NCBI RefSeq assembly: GCF_016462705.1
Contig: NZ_JAEMSS010000006.1
Location: forward strand, 1 to 51,274
Source of the DNA: Nocardioides sp.
GTDB taxonomy: Bacteria; Actinomycetota; Actinomycetes; Propionibacteriales; Nocardioidaceae
Reading direction: 5' to 3'
Length of the DNA: 51,274 nt
Part shown: positions 26,700 through 35,006 of the stretch, in pieces
Layout: the number at the start of each line of letters is the position of its first letter
Numbering within the stretch: position 1 is the stretch's first letter
Notes under the pieces: model-generated
The model's database searches: none
The model's input: only the letters and a program-made list of their open reading frames with translations
Told to the model about the DNA's origin: nothing
Translations under genes and position numbers: made by a program

Positions 26700-27521
26700 A
26701 TGACTCGTGTGCTGGTGACCGGGGTGCGCGGCAAGACGGGTGTCGCGCTGGCCGAGCTGCTTGCCGCACGTCCGGACGTGGAGGTGCTCGGCGGCAGCAG
26801 CGACCCGTCCAGGGTGAGCACGGCCGGGGTGAGGCCCACGGCCTTCTCCTGGGACGACCCGGCCGGGTGGGACGCGGCCATCGCAGGGCTCGATGCGGTC
26901 TACGTCGTCCGCCCGGACCGGGCCGACGCGCCGGAGCTCATCGGCGCGCTGGTCACGCGGGTCGCGCCCACGACCCGTCTCGTCCTGCTGTCGGAGCAGG
27001 ACGCGGACTACGTCGGGCCTGACGGGTGGGCGATCCGCGCCGAGCGCGCGGTGCGGGAGAGCGGGAGGCCGTGGACCGTCCTGCGGCCGAGCTGGTTCAT
27101 GCAGGTCTTCACCGACCCGCGCTTCTACGGGGGCACGGTCGCCGAGACGGGGATGCTGCCGTTCTCGAGCGGAGGGGCGACCGTCGCCTGGATCGACGCC
27201 CGGGACATCGCTGCCGTCGCCGAGCGGGCCCTGTTGGACGAGCAGCACGCTGGGCAGGTCTACGAGCTGACCGGACCGGAGGCACTGACGCTGCCGCGCA
27301 CGGCCGAGCTGCTGGCACGTGCGACCGGACGCCCGGTCGTGCACCGGGAGACCACCATCGAGGACGAGCTCACCGGCACCGAGGGCTTCATCCGTGAACT
27401 GACGGCACTGACGTTCGAGCGTGTGCACGCCGGGAGCTTCGCGACGGTGACCGACGCGGTCCAGCGCGTGACGGGCCGGGCACCAGGGTCGCTGGAGGCG
27501 TTCCTGACGAGGTCGTTCTAG
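26700..27521 (+). CDS. NAD(P)-binding NmrA-like atypical SDR
   Basis: This 273-residue Rossmann protein begins MTRVLVTGVRGKTG, an atypical-SDR GxxGxxG nucleotide-binding loop. The central WTVLRPSWFMQVF segment and the lack of a YxxxK pair are typical of NmrA/HSCARG-like proteins and quinone-type oxidoreductases, which use or sense NAD(P)H. No substrate is suggested. The ATG at 26700 was preferred over ATG 26688 (MHGGM), because homologues start directly at the Rossmann strand. It is convergent with the thioesterase gene. Confidence 0.8.
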   Translation: MTRVLVTGVRGKTGVALAELLAARPDVEVLGGSSDPSRVSTAGVRPTAFSWDDPAGWDAAIAGLDAVYVVRPDRADAPELIGALVTRVAPTTRLVLLSEQDADYVGPDGWAIRAERAVRESGRPWTVLRPSWFMQVFTDPRFYGGTVAETGMLPFSSGGATVAWIDARDIAAVAERALLDEQHAGQVYELTGPEALTLPRTAELLARATGRPVVHRETTIEDELTGTEGFIRELTALTFERVHAGSFATVTDAVQRVTGRAPGSLEAFLTRSF

Positions 27522-27527
27522 GCGCGT

Positions 27528-27544
27528 CGGGTCCGCCGAACCCG
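27528..27544. terminator. Small hairpin between convergent genes
   Basis: CGGGT and ACCCG form 5-bp arms with a 7-base loop in the 25-base gap between the oxidoreductase and thioesterase stops. It is short but is the only possible terminator in the gap. Confidence 0.3.
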
Positions 27545-27546
27545 GC

Positions 27547-28044
27547 TCAGCGCAGGGTCAGGGTGCCCGAGGTGACCGCGGGCCAGTCGAGCGCCGCGTG
27601 CTCGGCGACCCGGGCATCGATGGCCTCGGCGACCTCCCGCGGCCAGGGCTCGGTGCCGCGTGGGTCGAGCCGGACGCACAGCCCGATCTCCTCGAACACG
27701 GTGGCCACGCGCTGGTGCGTGTCGTCGAGCACGAAGACGAGCGCGTGCAGCGCCCGCTCCGAGCGCCCCAGCAGCCGGACCCGGACCGACATCCGGTCTC
27801 CGGTGTGCAGCTCGTGGAGGTAGGTCACGACGTGCTGCGCGGCCAGGCACGCCAGTCCCTCCTTGATCGGCCAGTTGTGCGCGATGCCGAGGTCGACGAG
27901 CGACTCGTCGAGGCCCTCGCTGCCGATGCCGAGGTAGTGGCGGACGTTGAGCTGCCCGTTGTTGTCCTCGAACGCGATGGGGACCGGCTGGACGGAGTAC
28001 GCCGGCAGGCCGGCGAGCTGCTCGTAGGTGGGGTGGTCGGGCAT
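27547..28044 (-). CDS. Hotdog-fold thioesterase (4HBT-like)
   Basis: This 165-residue single-domain hotdog protein has a conserved start, IAFEDNNGQLNVRHYLG. The central helix follows at ~45-60, and the strand motif CVRLDPRG closes the fold. Family members hydrolyse acyl-CoA or acyl-carrier thioesters and work as dimers or tetramers. The carnitine/betaine-CoA thioesterase-like subgroup shares the NVRHYL signature. No partner is evident. It is divergent from ychF with 38 bases between starts. Confidence 0.78.
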   Translation of the reverse strand: MPDHPTYEQLAGLPAYSVQPVPIAFEDNNGQLNVRHYLGIGSEGLDESLVDLGIAHNWPIKEGLACLAAQHVVTYLHELHTGDRMSVRVRLLGRSERALHALVFVLDDTHQRVATVFEEIGLCVRLDPRGTEPWPREVAEAIDARVAEHAALDWPAVTSGTLTLR

Positions 28045-28082
28045 GCGGCCGACCCTAAGGGTCGGCCCTAGACTCGCCCGAC

Positions 28083-29159
28083 GTGGCTCTCACCATCGGC
28101 ATCGTCGGACTTCCCAACGCGGGCAAGTCGACGCTCTTCAACGCCCTCACCAAGAACGACGTGCTCGCGGCCAACTACCCGTTCGCCACGATCGAGCCCA
28201 ACGTCGGCGTCGTGGGCGTCCCCGACGAGCGGCTGCCCCGGCTCGCCGAGCTGTTCGGGTCGGCCAAGATCCTGCCCGCGACCGTCGAGTTCGTGGACAT
28301 CGCCGGCATCGTCCGCGGGGCCTCCGAGGGCGAGGGCCTGGGCAACAAGTTCCTCTCCCACATCCGGGAGTCCTCGGCGATCTGCCAGGTCACCCGGGTC
28401 TTCCGCGACGAGGACGTCACCCACGTCGACGGTGAGGTCAACCCCGCCAGCGACATCGAGACGATCCAGACCGAGCTGATCCTGGCCGACCTGCAGACCC
28501 TGGAGAAGGCCATCCCGCGGCTGGAGAAGGAGGCCAAGGGCAACAAGTCCCTGGCTTCGACGGTCGACGCGGCCAAGGCCGCGCAGGCGGCGCTGGACGG
28601 TGGTACGCCGGTCATCGCCACCGACATCGACCGCTCGCTGATCCGGGAGCTGTCCCTGCTCACGGCGAAGCCGTTCATCTACGTGTTCAACTGCGACGCC
28701 GACGAGCTCGCCGACGAGGACCTCAAGGCCCGGATGCAGGCCCTGGTCGCTCCCGCCGAGGCGATCTTCCTCGACGCGAAGTTCGAGTCCGAGCTCGTCG
28801 AGCTCGGCGACGACGACGAGGCCCGCGCGATGCTCGCCGAGATGGGCGTGGAGGAGCCCGGCCTCGACGTGCTCGCCCGGGTCGGGTTCGACACCCTCGG
28901 CCTGCAGACCTACCTGACCGCGGGCCCCAAGGAGACGCGGGCCTGGACGATCAAGAAGGGCGCCACCGCCCCCGAGGCCGCCGGCGTCATCCACACCGAC
29001 TTCCAGCGCGGCTTCATCAAGGCCGAGGTCGTCTCCTTCGACGAGCTGGTCGCGCTCGGGTCCATGCAGAAGGCCAAGGAGGCCGGCAAGGTCCGCATGG
29101 AGGGCAAGGACTACGTGATGGCCGACGGGGACGTCGTGGAGTTCAGGTTCAACGTCTGA
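28083..29159 (+). CDS. ychF: Redox-regulated ATPase YchF (Obg-like)
   Basis: YchF (358 aa) is a universally conserved P-loop protein of the Obg family that prefers ATP to GTP and binds ribosomes; it is linked to stress responses. The P-loop is GLPNAGKST near residue 8. The switch region DIAGIVRGASEGEGLGNKFL and the FNCDAD nucleotide-specificity motif near residue 200 are typical. A coiled-coil insertion covers ~130-170 and a TGS domain fills residues ~275-358. The GTG start (VALTIGIVG) is the normal start. Length and motifs are intact. Confidence 0.96.
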   Translation: MALTIGIVGLPNAGKSTLFNALTKNDVLAANYPFATIEPNVGVVGVPDERLPRLAELFGSAKILPATVEFVDIAGIVRGASEGEGLGNKFLSHIRESSAICQVTRVFRDEDVTHVDGEVNPASDIETIQTELILADLQTLEKAIPRLEKEAKGNKSLASTVDAAKAAQAALDGGTPVIATDIDRSLIRELSLLTAKPFIYVFNCDADELADEDLKARMQALVAPAEAIFLDAKFESELVELGDDDEARAMLAEMGVEEPGLDVLARVGFDTLGLQTYLTAGPKETRAWTIKKGATAPEAAGVIHTDFQRGFIKAEVVSFDELVALGSMQKAKEAGKVRMEGKDYVMADGDVVEFRFNV

Positions 29160-29168
29160 GTCCAGCGG

Positions 29169-29813
29169 TCACTCCGAGACGCTGAGCGTCCGTCCGACCC
29201 ACTCCTCCCGCGAGAGGGCGTCCGCCATCGCCCTGGCCACCTGCCGCCGCGACACCTTCCAGGCCGGCACGGTGTCGTCGGTCCGGACCGTCGCGGGGAC
29301 CGGCCGCTCCTCGTCGTGCAGCACGACGGGGCGGATGATCGTCCAGTCGAGGTCGCTCGCCCGCACGGTCGCCTCCTGCACCTCGTGGTCGGTCACCTGC
29401 GGACGGATCGCGAGGGAGAAGAACGCCTTCAGCGCCAGCGGCATCCGGCGGTAGGTGTCGCCGATGCCGTACGTCGACTGCACGAGCAACCGGCGTACGC
29501 CGGTCTCCGTCATCGCCCGCACCACGTTGGCCGTCCCGGCCGAACGCACGTCCAGCCGGGAGCTGGCTCGACGGGTCAGCCGCACCCGGAACGGGTTGTC
29601 CGGGATGCCCAGGGTCACGACCACGGCGTCCTGCCCGGCGACCGCCTTCGTCACCGCGTCGGCGTCGAGCACGTCGCCCGCGACGTAGCTCACTCCGTCG
29701 ACGTCCCCGTCCGCGCTGCGCGCGAACGCCGTCACCACGTGACCCCGCTGCGCGAGCTCGCTCACCAGCTCCGCGCCCGTTCCCCGGCTCGCACCCACCA
29801 CCAGAACCCTCAT
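29169..29813 (-). CDS. NAD(P)-binding atypical SDR
   Basis: This 214-residue Rossmann-fold protein starts MRVLVVGASRGTGAELV, carrying the GASRGTG nucleotide loop. It is related to the SDR family of NmrA-like and BLVRB-type flavin reductases. The TIIRPVVL block near residue 150 is the equivalent of the NmrA TILRP motif. AAGGAG lies six bases before the ATG. It is divergent from an AraC regulator, with a 122-bp gap, so the regulator probably controls it. Its substrate is unknown. Confidence 0.82.
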   Translation of the reverse strand: MRVLVVGASRGTGAELVSELAQRGHVVTAFARSADGDVDGVSYVAGDVLDADAVTKAVAGQDAVVVTLGIPDNPFRVRLTRRASSRLDVRSAGTANVVRAMTETGVRRLLVQSTYGIGDTYRRMPLALKAFFSLAIRPQVTDHEVQEATVRASDLDWTIIRPVVLHDEERPVPATVRTDDTVPAWKVSRRQVARAMADALSREEWVGRTLSVSE

Positions 29814-29935
29814 GTCTGTCTCCTTCGGTCGCTCCGGGCCGTTTCCCGGAGGTACCGTCAGCGTCGCTCCGAAGTGCTGGACGATCAATGCCCGTTCAAC
29901 CGAGGATGTTGCTCAATCGTCCAGACTGAGGCACA

Positions 29936-30892
29936 GTGGGCGCTGTGACCCATGACGTCCTGTCCGAGACGCTGGACGACTTCGGCATGAGCGGCGTGTT
30001 CTACGCGGCATCGGAGATGGCTGCGCCGTGGGGCATCGGGATCCCGCCGATGCCCGGGACCATGATCTTCCACCTGGTCACCCGGGGGGCCGCGGTGATC
30101 GAGGTCGCCGGCCAGCTGGCCGAGCTCCGGCCCGGCGACGTCATGCTGGTGCCGCACGGCGCAGGGCATTCCGTCCTCGACGCCGCGGGCAGCGTCGCGA
30201 CACCGTTGTTCGACCTGCCGCGCGAGGAGCTGGGGGAGCGCTACGAGCGCATCCGGCTGGACGGCCCCGGAGAGGTCACCGAGCTGCTCTGCGGCGCCGT
30301 GCGCTTCTCCGGCCTCGGGGTCACCCGTCTCGTCGAGTCGCTGCCGCCGATCCTGGTCGCCGCCCCCGACGACGCGGCCTGGATGCGAGCCTCCTTCGGC
30401 CTGATCGCCGACGAGTCCCGCAACCCGCGCCCGGGCAGCGACGTGGTCACCGCCCGGCTCGCCGACGTGCTCGTCATCCAGGCGATCCGCGCCTGGCTGG
30501 CGTCGAGCACGCCCGACCGGGGGTGGGTGGCCGGACTGCGCGACCCGCAGCTGGGCCGGGCCCTGGCGGCGTTCCACGGCGCGCCCGGTGACGACTGGAG
30601 CCTCGAGTCGCTGGCCCGGGTGGCCGGGGTGTCCCGTTCGGGCTTCGCCGCGCGCTTCTCCGAGCTCATGGGCGAGCCGCCGATGACCTACGTGACGTCC
30701 TGGCGGATGGCGCTGGCCGCCCGGCTCGTCCGGGAGGAGCGGCTGCCGCTCGCGCGGGTGGCCGACCGGGTGGGCTATCGGTCCGAAGCCGCCTTCAACC
30801 GGGCCTTCCGGCGAGCGCACGGCGTCACGCCGGGCGTGTTCGCCCGGCGTGACGAGGCGCCGTGGGACGTGCTCAGCCTGTCACCGTCCTGA
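29936..30892 (+). CDS. AraC-family regulator with cupin sensor domain
   Basis: This 318-residue regulator has an N-terminal cupin_6-type sensor (residues ~15-185, with PHGAGHSVL) and a C-terminal AraC double helix-turn-helix domain. The DNA-binding part begins DWSLESLARVAGVSRSGFAARF and ends PGVFARR. It probably senses a small molecule and controls the divergent SDR gene. GTG 29936 and GTG 29945 are both possible starts. Its 3' end overlaps the HNH gene by 20 bases. Confidence 0.87.
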   Translation: MGAVTHDVLSETLDDFGMSGVFYAASEMAAPWGIGIPPMPGTMIFHLVTRGAAVIEVAGQLAELRPGDVMLVPHGAGHSVLDAAGSVATPLFDLPREELGERYERIRLDGPGEVTELLCGAVRFSGLGVTRLVESLPPILVAAPDDAAWMRASFGLIADESRNPRPGSDVVTARLADVLVIQAIRAWLASSTPDRGWVAGLRDPQLGRALAAFHGAPGDDWSLESLARVAGVSRSGFAARFSELMGEPPMTYVTSWRMALAARLVREERLPLARVADRVGYRSEAAFNRAFRRAHGVTPGVFARRDEAPWDVLSLSPS

Positions 30893-31211
30893 CGATCTCG
30901 AGCTGGCGCACCAGGAACGCCCCGTCGTCGCGCTTCTTGCGGCGCAGCCACGTGGTCACCTCGGTGTTGCACTTGCTGGCGTTGCACGGCCCGCAGGCAG
31001 GCACCACGTTGGCGAGCGTGTAGCGGCCGCCGCGCGAGATCGGCAGCATGCAGTCCTTCTGCAGCGCCGCGCCGTCGCCGCCGCAGTAGGCGCAGCCCCC
31101 CCAGGCCTCCATCAGCGCGAACCACTGCGCCTCGGTCAGGTCGTGGTCGACCGCGGCCATCCGGCGCTTGCGCCGACGTGCGTACGTCGCGGCGCGGGTC
31201 CGGGAGGCCAC
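30873..31211 (-). CDS. Small HNH-endonuclease-like protein
   Basis: This 112-residue protein has a treble-clef HNH core. Four structural zinc cysteines sit at residues 40/43 and 73/76 (CAYC and CGPC). The HNH block reads DCMLPISRGG...NVVPAC, with Asn68 in place. The first catalytic histidine position, usually DH, is Asp53-Cys54, so activity is uncertain. A basic N-terminal tail (ARRRKRR) could bind nucleic acid. ATG at residue 18 (MAAVDHDLT) is a shorter alternative. No methyltransferase or other restriction gene is nearby. Confidence 0.75.
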   Translation of the reverse strand: MASRTRAATYARRRKRRMAAVDHDLTEAQWFALMEAWGGCAYCGGDGAALQKDCMLPISRGGRYTLANVVPACGPCNASKCNTEVTTWLRRKKRDDGAFLVRQLEIVRTVTG

Positions 31212-31331
31212 CTGGTCAGGCTAGACGGTCTTTGGGCCCGGAGGCCGGGACCTTCGTCGCTGGGAGCGGCGTCGACTGCGTGCTGAGGTGGACACGCGCC
31301 CCCTCGGCGCAGTCCAGAAGAGAGGCTGACG

Positions 31332-31673
31332 ATGAAGGTCCACGTCCACACCGACCGCAACCTCGTGATCGACGCCGAGCTCGAGGCCCGCATCGCGTCG
31401 AACGCCGCCGCGGCGCTGGCGAAGTTCGGCCCGAGGATCATCCGCGTCGACCTGCACCTGACCGACCAGAGCGCCGGCCGGAAGAGCGGACCGCACGTCC
31501 GCTGCCGCGCCGAGGCGCATCCGTCCGGGCTGCCCCCGGTGACCGTCACGCACGACGCGCCCGACGCCAAGGCGGCGCTGGACGGTGCCGTCGCGGACCT
31601 CGGCTCGGCGCTCGGCCAGACCCTCTCCCGGATCGTCGACAAGAGCCGCCGCCAGGCCGCCCGGCGCCCCTGA
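31332..31673 (+). CDS. Short HPF/RaiA-like ribosome-associated protein
   Basis: This 113-residue protein resembles the N-terminal S30AE domain of hibernation-promoting factor. It has a beta-alpha-beta arrangement starting MKVHVHTDRNLVIDAEL, a helix near 20-33, strands around RVDLHLTD, and a long basic C-terminal helix (SRIVDKSRRQAARR). HPF-type proteins bind the 30S decoding region during stationary phase. Canonical actinobacterial HPF is longer with a second domain, so this may be a short paralogue. The identification is moderate. Confidence 0.65.
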   Translation: MKVHVHTDRNLVIDAELEARIASNAAAALAKFGPRIIRVDLHLTDQSAGRKSGPHVRCRAEAHPSGLPPVTVTHDAPDAKAALDGAVADLGSALGQTLSRIVDKSRRQAARRP

Positions 31674-31776
31674 CCTGATCTGCCCCGGTCACTAGTCCGA
31701 ACACCAAGCCGACCCTGGGGGCGGTTCACCCTGGCGACCCCTGCCGAAACTTGGTCGTCCGGGCTTCAATGGGCAG

Positions 31777-32637
31777 ATGTGGTCCGGGGGGGCCCGCAGG
31801 CGGAGGGGCGTGCGGCCAGTGCGAGTCGTGCTCGGCGCGCTCGCACTCGGCGTCGTCATGGTCGCCGGGATCGGCTCGTTCGGGGCGGGCAGCGACGAGC
31901 CACGGCTGGTGTGGTCCGACGAGTTCGACGGCCGGGCCGGAGAGCTGCCCGACGGGCGCAAGTGGAACCTGGAGACGATCGGCCAGACCTCCGGCAACGG
32001 CGAGCTGCAGTGCTACACCGACGTACCCGACAACGCGGCCACCGACGGCAACGGGCACCTGGTGATCACCGCGCACCGGGACCCCGGCCACTACTGCACC
32101 GACGGGTCGCAGAACGACTACACCTCGGCGCGCCTCAACACCATCGACAAGCACGTCTGGAAGCACGGTGGGTTCGAGATCCGCGCCAAGGTGCCCGACG
32201 GGGTGGGCACCTGGCCGGCGTTCTGGGCGGTCGGCGAGGACTACCCGGAGGTCGGGTGGCCCGAGTCCGGGGAGCTGGACGTGATGGAGGTGATCGGCGC
32301 CGACATCACCAACCTCATCGGCACCGTCCACTTCCCCGACGAGCAGGGGGAGCGGGTCTTCCTCCAGGCCTCGACGGACCTCCCGGCCCCCTTGAGCGAG
32401 GACTTCCACGTCTACGCGATGGAGTGGGACGAGGACGCCATCGTCTGGTCCCTGGACGGCGAGGAGTACGGCCGCGTGACCCGGACCGAGGTCGAGGAGC
32501 TCGGCGACTGGGTGCTGGACGACGAGTTCTACCTGATCCTCAACCTGGCGATCGGCGGTGTGTACGGCGGCCCGGTCGGTGCGGACACCGTCTTCCCCCA
32601 GGAGTTCGTCGTGGACTACGTGCGGGTCTACCGGTAG
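31777..32637 (+). CDS. Secreted glycoside hydrolase family 16 beta-glucanase
   Basis: This 286-residue exported GH16 enzyme has a basic N-terminus and a hydrophobic signal segment at ~16-36. The catalytic pattern ExDxxE is Glu166-Leu-Asp168-Val-Met-Glu171: Glu166 is the likely nucleophile and Glu171 the acid/base. The jelly-roll blocks WSDEFDG, GNGELQCYT and HGGFEIRAKVP are typical of laminarinase/licheninase types that cut beta-1,3 or mixed-linkage glucans outside the cell. It could feed the sugar importers, although they are 25 kb away. It is monocistronic. Confidence 0.92.
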   Translation: MWSGGARRRRGVRPVRVVLGALALGVVMVAGIGSFGAGSDEPRLVWSDEFDGRAGELPDGRKWNLETIGQTSGNGELQCYTDVPDNAATDGNGHLVITAHRDPGHYCTDGSQNDYTSARLNTIDKHVWKHGGFEIRAKVPDGVGTWPAFWAVGEDYPEVGWPESGELDVMEVIGADITNLIGTVHFPDEQGERVFLQASTDLPAPLSEDFHVYAMEWDEDAIVWSLDGEEYGRVTRTEVEELGDWVLDDEFYLILNLAIGGVYGGPVGADTVFPQEFVVDYVRVYR

Positions 32638-32646
32638 CGCGGGACC

Positions 32647-33723
32647 TCACCGGAACCACGACCGCCTCATCGCGTAGACCCAGCGTCGCCGGGGGTGCTC
32701 GGTCACCGACCAGAGCAGGTCGCTGGAGGGCCACCAGGCGACGTCCTCGGGCCCCATGGGCGTCGCCCAGCGGTGCCGCCGCCAGGCGCCCGGACGTCCG
32801 ACGTGGACCGACCCCGGCACCCACGGACCGGTCGAGGCCGTCAGGTACCAGGTCTCGCCGACGATCGCCGCGCCCTGGGTGCGAACCGCCCCCTCGTCGT
32901 CGAGGACGAGCGGTCGGCTGACCCCGTCCTCACCGGACGCCAGGAACAGGGTCTCCGGGTCGAGCGGGAAGCGGGCCAGCCGGCGGGTCTGCCGGCTGTT
33001 GCCGTACTCGCCCGCGACGAGCTGCGGAGGGTCGGTCCTGCGGTCCAGCGACAGGAACGAGTAGCGGAGCCGCTCGACACCCTCGCCGGTCACGGCGCGG
33101 TAGGAGAACCGGACCGGCAGCACGTACCGGTAGCCGAACGACGCGACGTGAGCGTCCTCGACGCCGAGCCGGTCCGTCGGCGACGCACTGTCGGGCAGCC
33201 GGAGGATGTCGTCGAGCCGGCAGGTGATCACGCCTCGCGCGGTCGCGGCGATGTGCAGGTAGGGCCCGCACCACACGAGCCCACCCGCGTGCACCTTCAG
33301 TGGCTCCAGCCCGAGGACGCCGCCGGACAGCGTGGGGACGACGAGCAGGACGTGCCGGTACCGGCGGCTGTCGAGGTCCAGGAACGTGACCCGGACCCCT
33401 TGGCCGTCCTTGGCGTACCAGGAGACCACCACCAGCCGCCGGCCCTCGACGTCCTCGGTCTCGGAGGCGTCCGCCGAGGTCGAGATCCCCTGGGGCCACC
33501 ACCTCGGGTCCCGGCGGTCGGCGGCGTCCCAGGCGTAGGCCCGGTGCACCGCCCGGCCGAGCCCTCGCGCCAGGAGCGACCGCCGGGCCCGGCGGTCGAG
33601 GTCCTGGAGCACGGTCGGCAGGCCGGCCCGTCCGCCGGTGCGAGCGGCGAGGGCCTCGATCTCGTCGACGTTCTCGTCGGTGCGGACGAGGTGGATCCCC
33701 GGCACCTCGGTCACGGCCTCCAC
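32647..33723 (-). CDS. Uncharacterised protein with repeated beta-strand blades
   Basis: I do not recognise this 358-residue protein. It has no signal peptide or membrane helix. Repeating blocks of beta strands with W/Y-rich turns (GLVWCGPYLHIAATARG, then YVLPVRFSY) suggest a beta-propeller-like fold. Its N-terminus starts at GTG 33723 (VEAVTEVPGIH), and GTG 33714 is an alternative. It is divergent from mshB with only 15 bases between starts. The minus-strand frame extends through mshB but that part is antisense. No function is proposed. Confidence 0.7.
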   Translation of the reverse strand: MEAVTEVPGIHLVRTDENVDEIEALAARTGGRAGLPTVLQDLDRRARRSLLARGLGRAVHRAYAWDAADRRDPRWWPQGISTSADASETEDVEGRRLVVVSWYAKDGQGVRVTFLDLDSRRYRHVLLVVPTLSGGVLGLEPLKVHAGGLVWCGPYLHIAATARGVITCRLDDILRLPDSASPTDRLGVEDAHVASFGYRYVLPVRFSYRAVTGEGVERLRYSFLSLDRRTDPPQLVAGEYGNSRQTRRLARFPLDPETLFLASGEDGVSRPLVLDDEGAVRTQGAAIVGETWYLTASTGPWVPGSVHVGRPGAWRRHRWATPMGPEDVAWWPSSDLLWSVTEHPRRRWVYAMRRSWFR

Positions 33724-33738
33724 CCTACGATCGAGCAC

Positions 33739-34659
33739 GTGACCGAGACCCCCGCGCAGCGCCTGCTGCTGGTGCACGCCCATCCGGACGACGAGTCGAT
33801 CGGTCAGGGCGCCACGATGGCCAAGTACGCCGCCGAGGGCCGCGGCGTGACGCTGGTGACCTGCACCGCCGGGGAGATGGGCGAGATCCTCGTCCCCGAG
33901 CTCCAGCACCTGGCGGCCGACCAGGAGGACGGCCTCGGAGAGCACCGCCGCGGCGAGATCGCCGATGCGCTCAAGGAGCTGGGCGTCACCGACCACCGGT
34001 GGCTCGGCGGCTTCCAGCACTACCGGGACTCGGGGATGAAGTGGCACGAGGACGGTCACGCGGTCGCCGCCGACGAGGTGCACGACAACGCGTTCTGGCA
34101 CGCGGACCTGACCGAGGCGGCCGACCACCTCGTCGCGATCATCCGCGAGGTGCGGCCGCAGGTCCTGGTCACCTACGACCAGTTCGGCGGCTACGGGCAC
34201 CCCGACCACATCCAGGCGCACCGGGTCGCCATGTACGCCGCCCAGCTTGCCGCGGTCCCGTCCTACCGCGGCGACCTCGGCGAGCCGTGGGACATCGCCA
34301 AGATCTACTGGGGTGCCATGTCGGAGAGCCGGATGCGGGAGGGGCTGCGCCTGCTGCGCGAGTCGGGGGACACGACGTCGTTCGAGGGGATGGACCCCGA
34401 CGGGCCACTCCCGCCCTTCATCACTGCGGACGAGAACCTCGCCTGTGCCGTCGACGCCCAGGACTTCGTCGAGCACAAGATGGCCGCCATGCGCGCCTAC
34501 CCCACGCAGATCCAGACCGACGGGCCGTTCTTCGCCCTGTCCAACAACGTGGGCAGCACCGCCTGGGGGATCGAGTTCTACCGGATCGCGAAGGGCCGGC
34601 TGGGTGAGCTCGGCCCCGACGGCCTCGAGACCGACCTCTTCGCCGGCCTCCCGGCCTGA
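33739..34659 (+). CDS. mshB: N-acetyl-1-D-myo-inosityl-2-amino-2-deoxy-alpha-D-glucopyranoside deacetylase (MshB)
   Basis: MshB (306 aa) is a zinc deacetylase making GlcN-Ins in mycothiol biosynthesis, the actinobacterial low-molecular thiol pathway. The metal motif AHPDDE (His15, Asp18) is near the N-terminus and the third ligand is His157 in GHPDH. The GPFFALSNN block near residue 265 is MshB-specific and separates it from mycothiol conjugate amidase Mca. The GTG start (VTETPAQRLL) sits close to a divergent gene, so the transcript may be leaderless. The following DUF6113 gene is a usual actinobacterial neighbour. Confidence 0.9.
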   Translation: MTETPAQRLLLVHAHPDDESIGQGATMAKYAAEGRGVTLVTCTAGEMGEILVPELQHLAADQEDGLGEHRRGEIADALKELGVTDHRWLGGFQHYRDSGMKWHEDGHAVAADEVHDNAFWHADLTEAADHLVAIIREVRPQVLVTYDQFGGYGHPDHIQAHRVAMYAAQLAAVPSYRGDLGEPWDIAKIYWGAMSESRMREGLRLLRESGDTTSFEGMDPDGPLPPFITADENLACAVDAQDFVEHKMAAMRAYPTQIQTDGPFFALSNNVGSTAWGIEFYRIAKGRLGELGPDGLETDLFAGLPA

Positions 34660-34670
34660 GCACCGGCCCG

Positions 34671-35006
34671 GTGCGCGTCCTGACGGCGGTGCTGCTGCTC
34701 GCCGCCGGCGCGGTCACCGGTGTGGCCGCCGTCGCGGTGCACCAGCGGTGGTGGGGCCTCACCCTGGCTGCGGTCGCGGTCGCGGCCACCGTGCTGACGC
34801 TGCCTGGTGGCTGGTGGTCCCGCCTGCCGTTCTCCCTGGGGTTCGCCGCCGTGCTGGGCCTGGCCATCACGCCCCGACCGGAGGGCGACTACCTGGTGCC
34901 CGGCAACGTGCGCGGCTACGTCCTGCTCGCCGTGGGCATCCTGGCGGTCCTCATCGCGGTCGCGACGCTGCCGCGCCCGGGGCGGCTACCTAGGATGAGC
35001 CCGTGA
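34671..35006 (+). CDS. DUF6113 small membrane protein
   Basis: This is a 111-residue hydrophobic protein with about four membrane helices and a short PRPEGDYLVPGNVRGY loop typical of DUF6113. It starts 11 bases after mshB and its end overlaps the VanW gene by four bases, so the three are probably co-transcribed. Co-occurrence with mshB in actinobacteria is known, but a role in mycothiol metabolism is not established. Confidence 0.78.
   Translation: MRVLTAVLLLAAGAVTGVAAVAVHQRWWGLTLAAVAVAATVLTLPGGWWSRLPFSLGFAAVLGLAITPRPEGDYLVPGNVRGYVLLAVGILAVLIAVATLPRPGRLPRMSP

Noticed and set aside
30873..31211. Restriction-modification system around the HNH gene
   Set aside because: No methyltransferase or specificity gene adjoins it; neighbours are an AraC regulator and an HPF-like gene.
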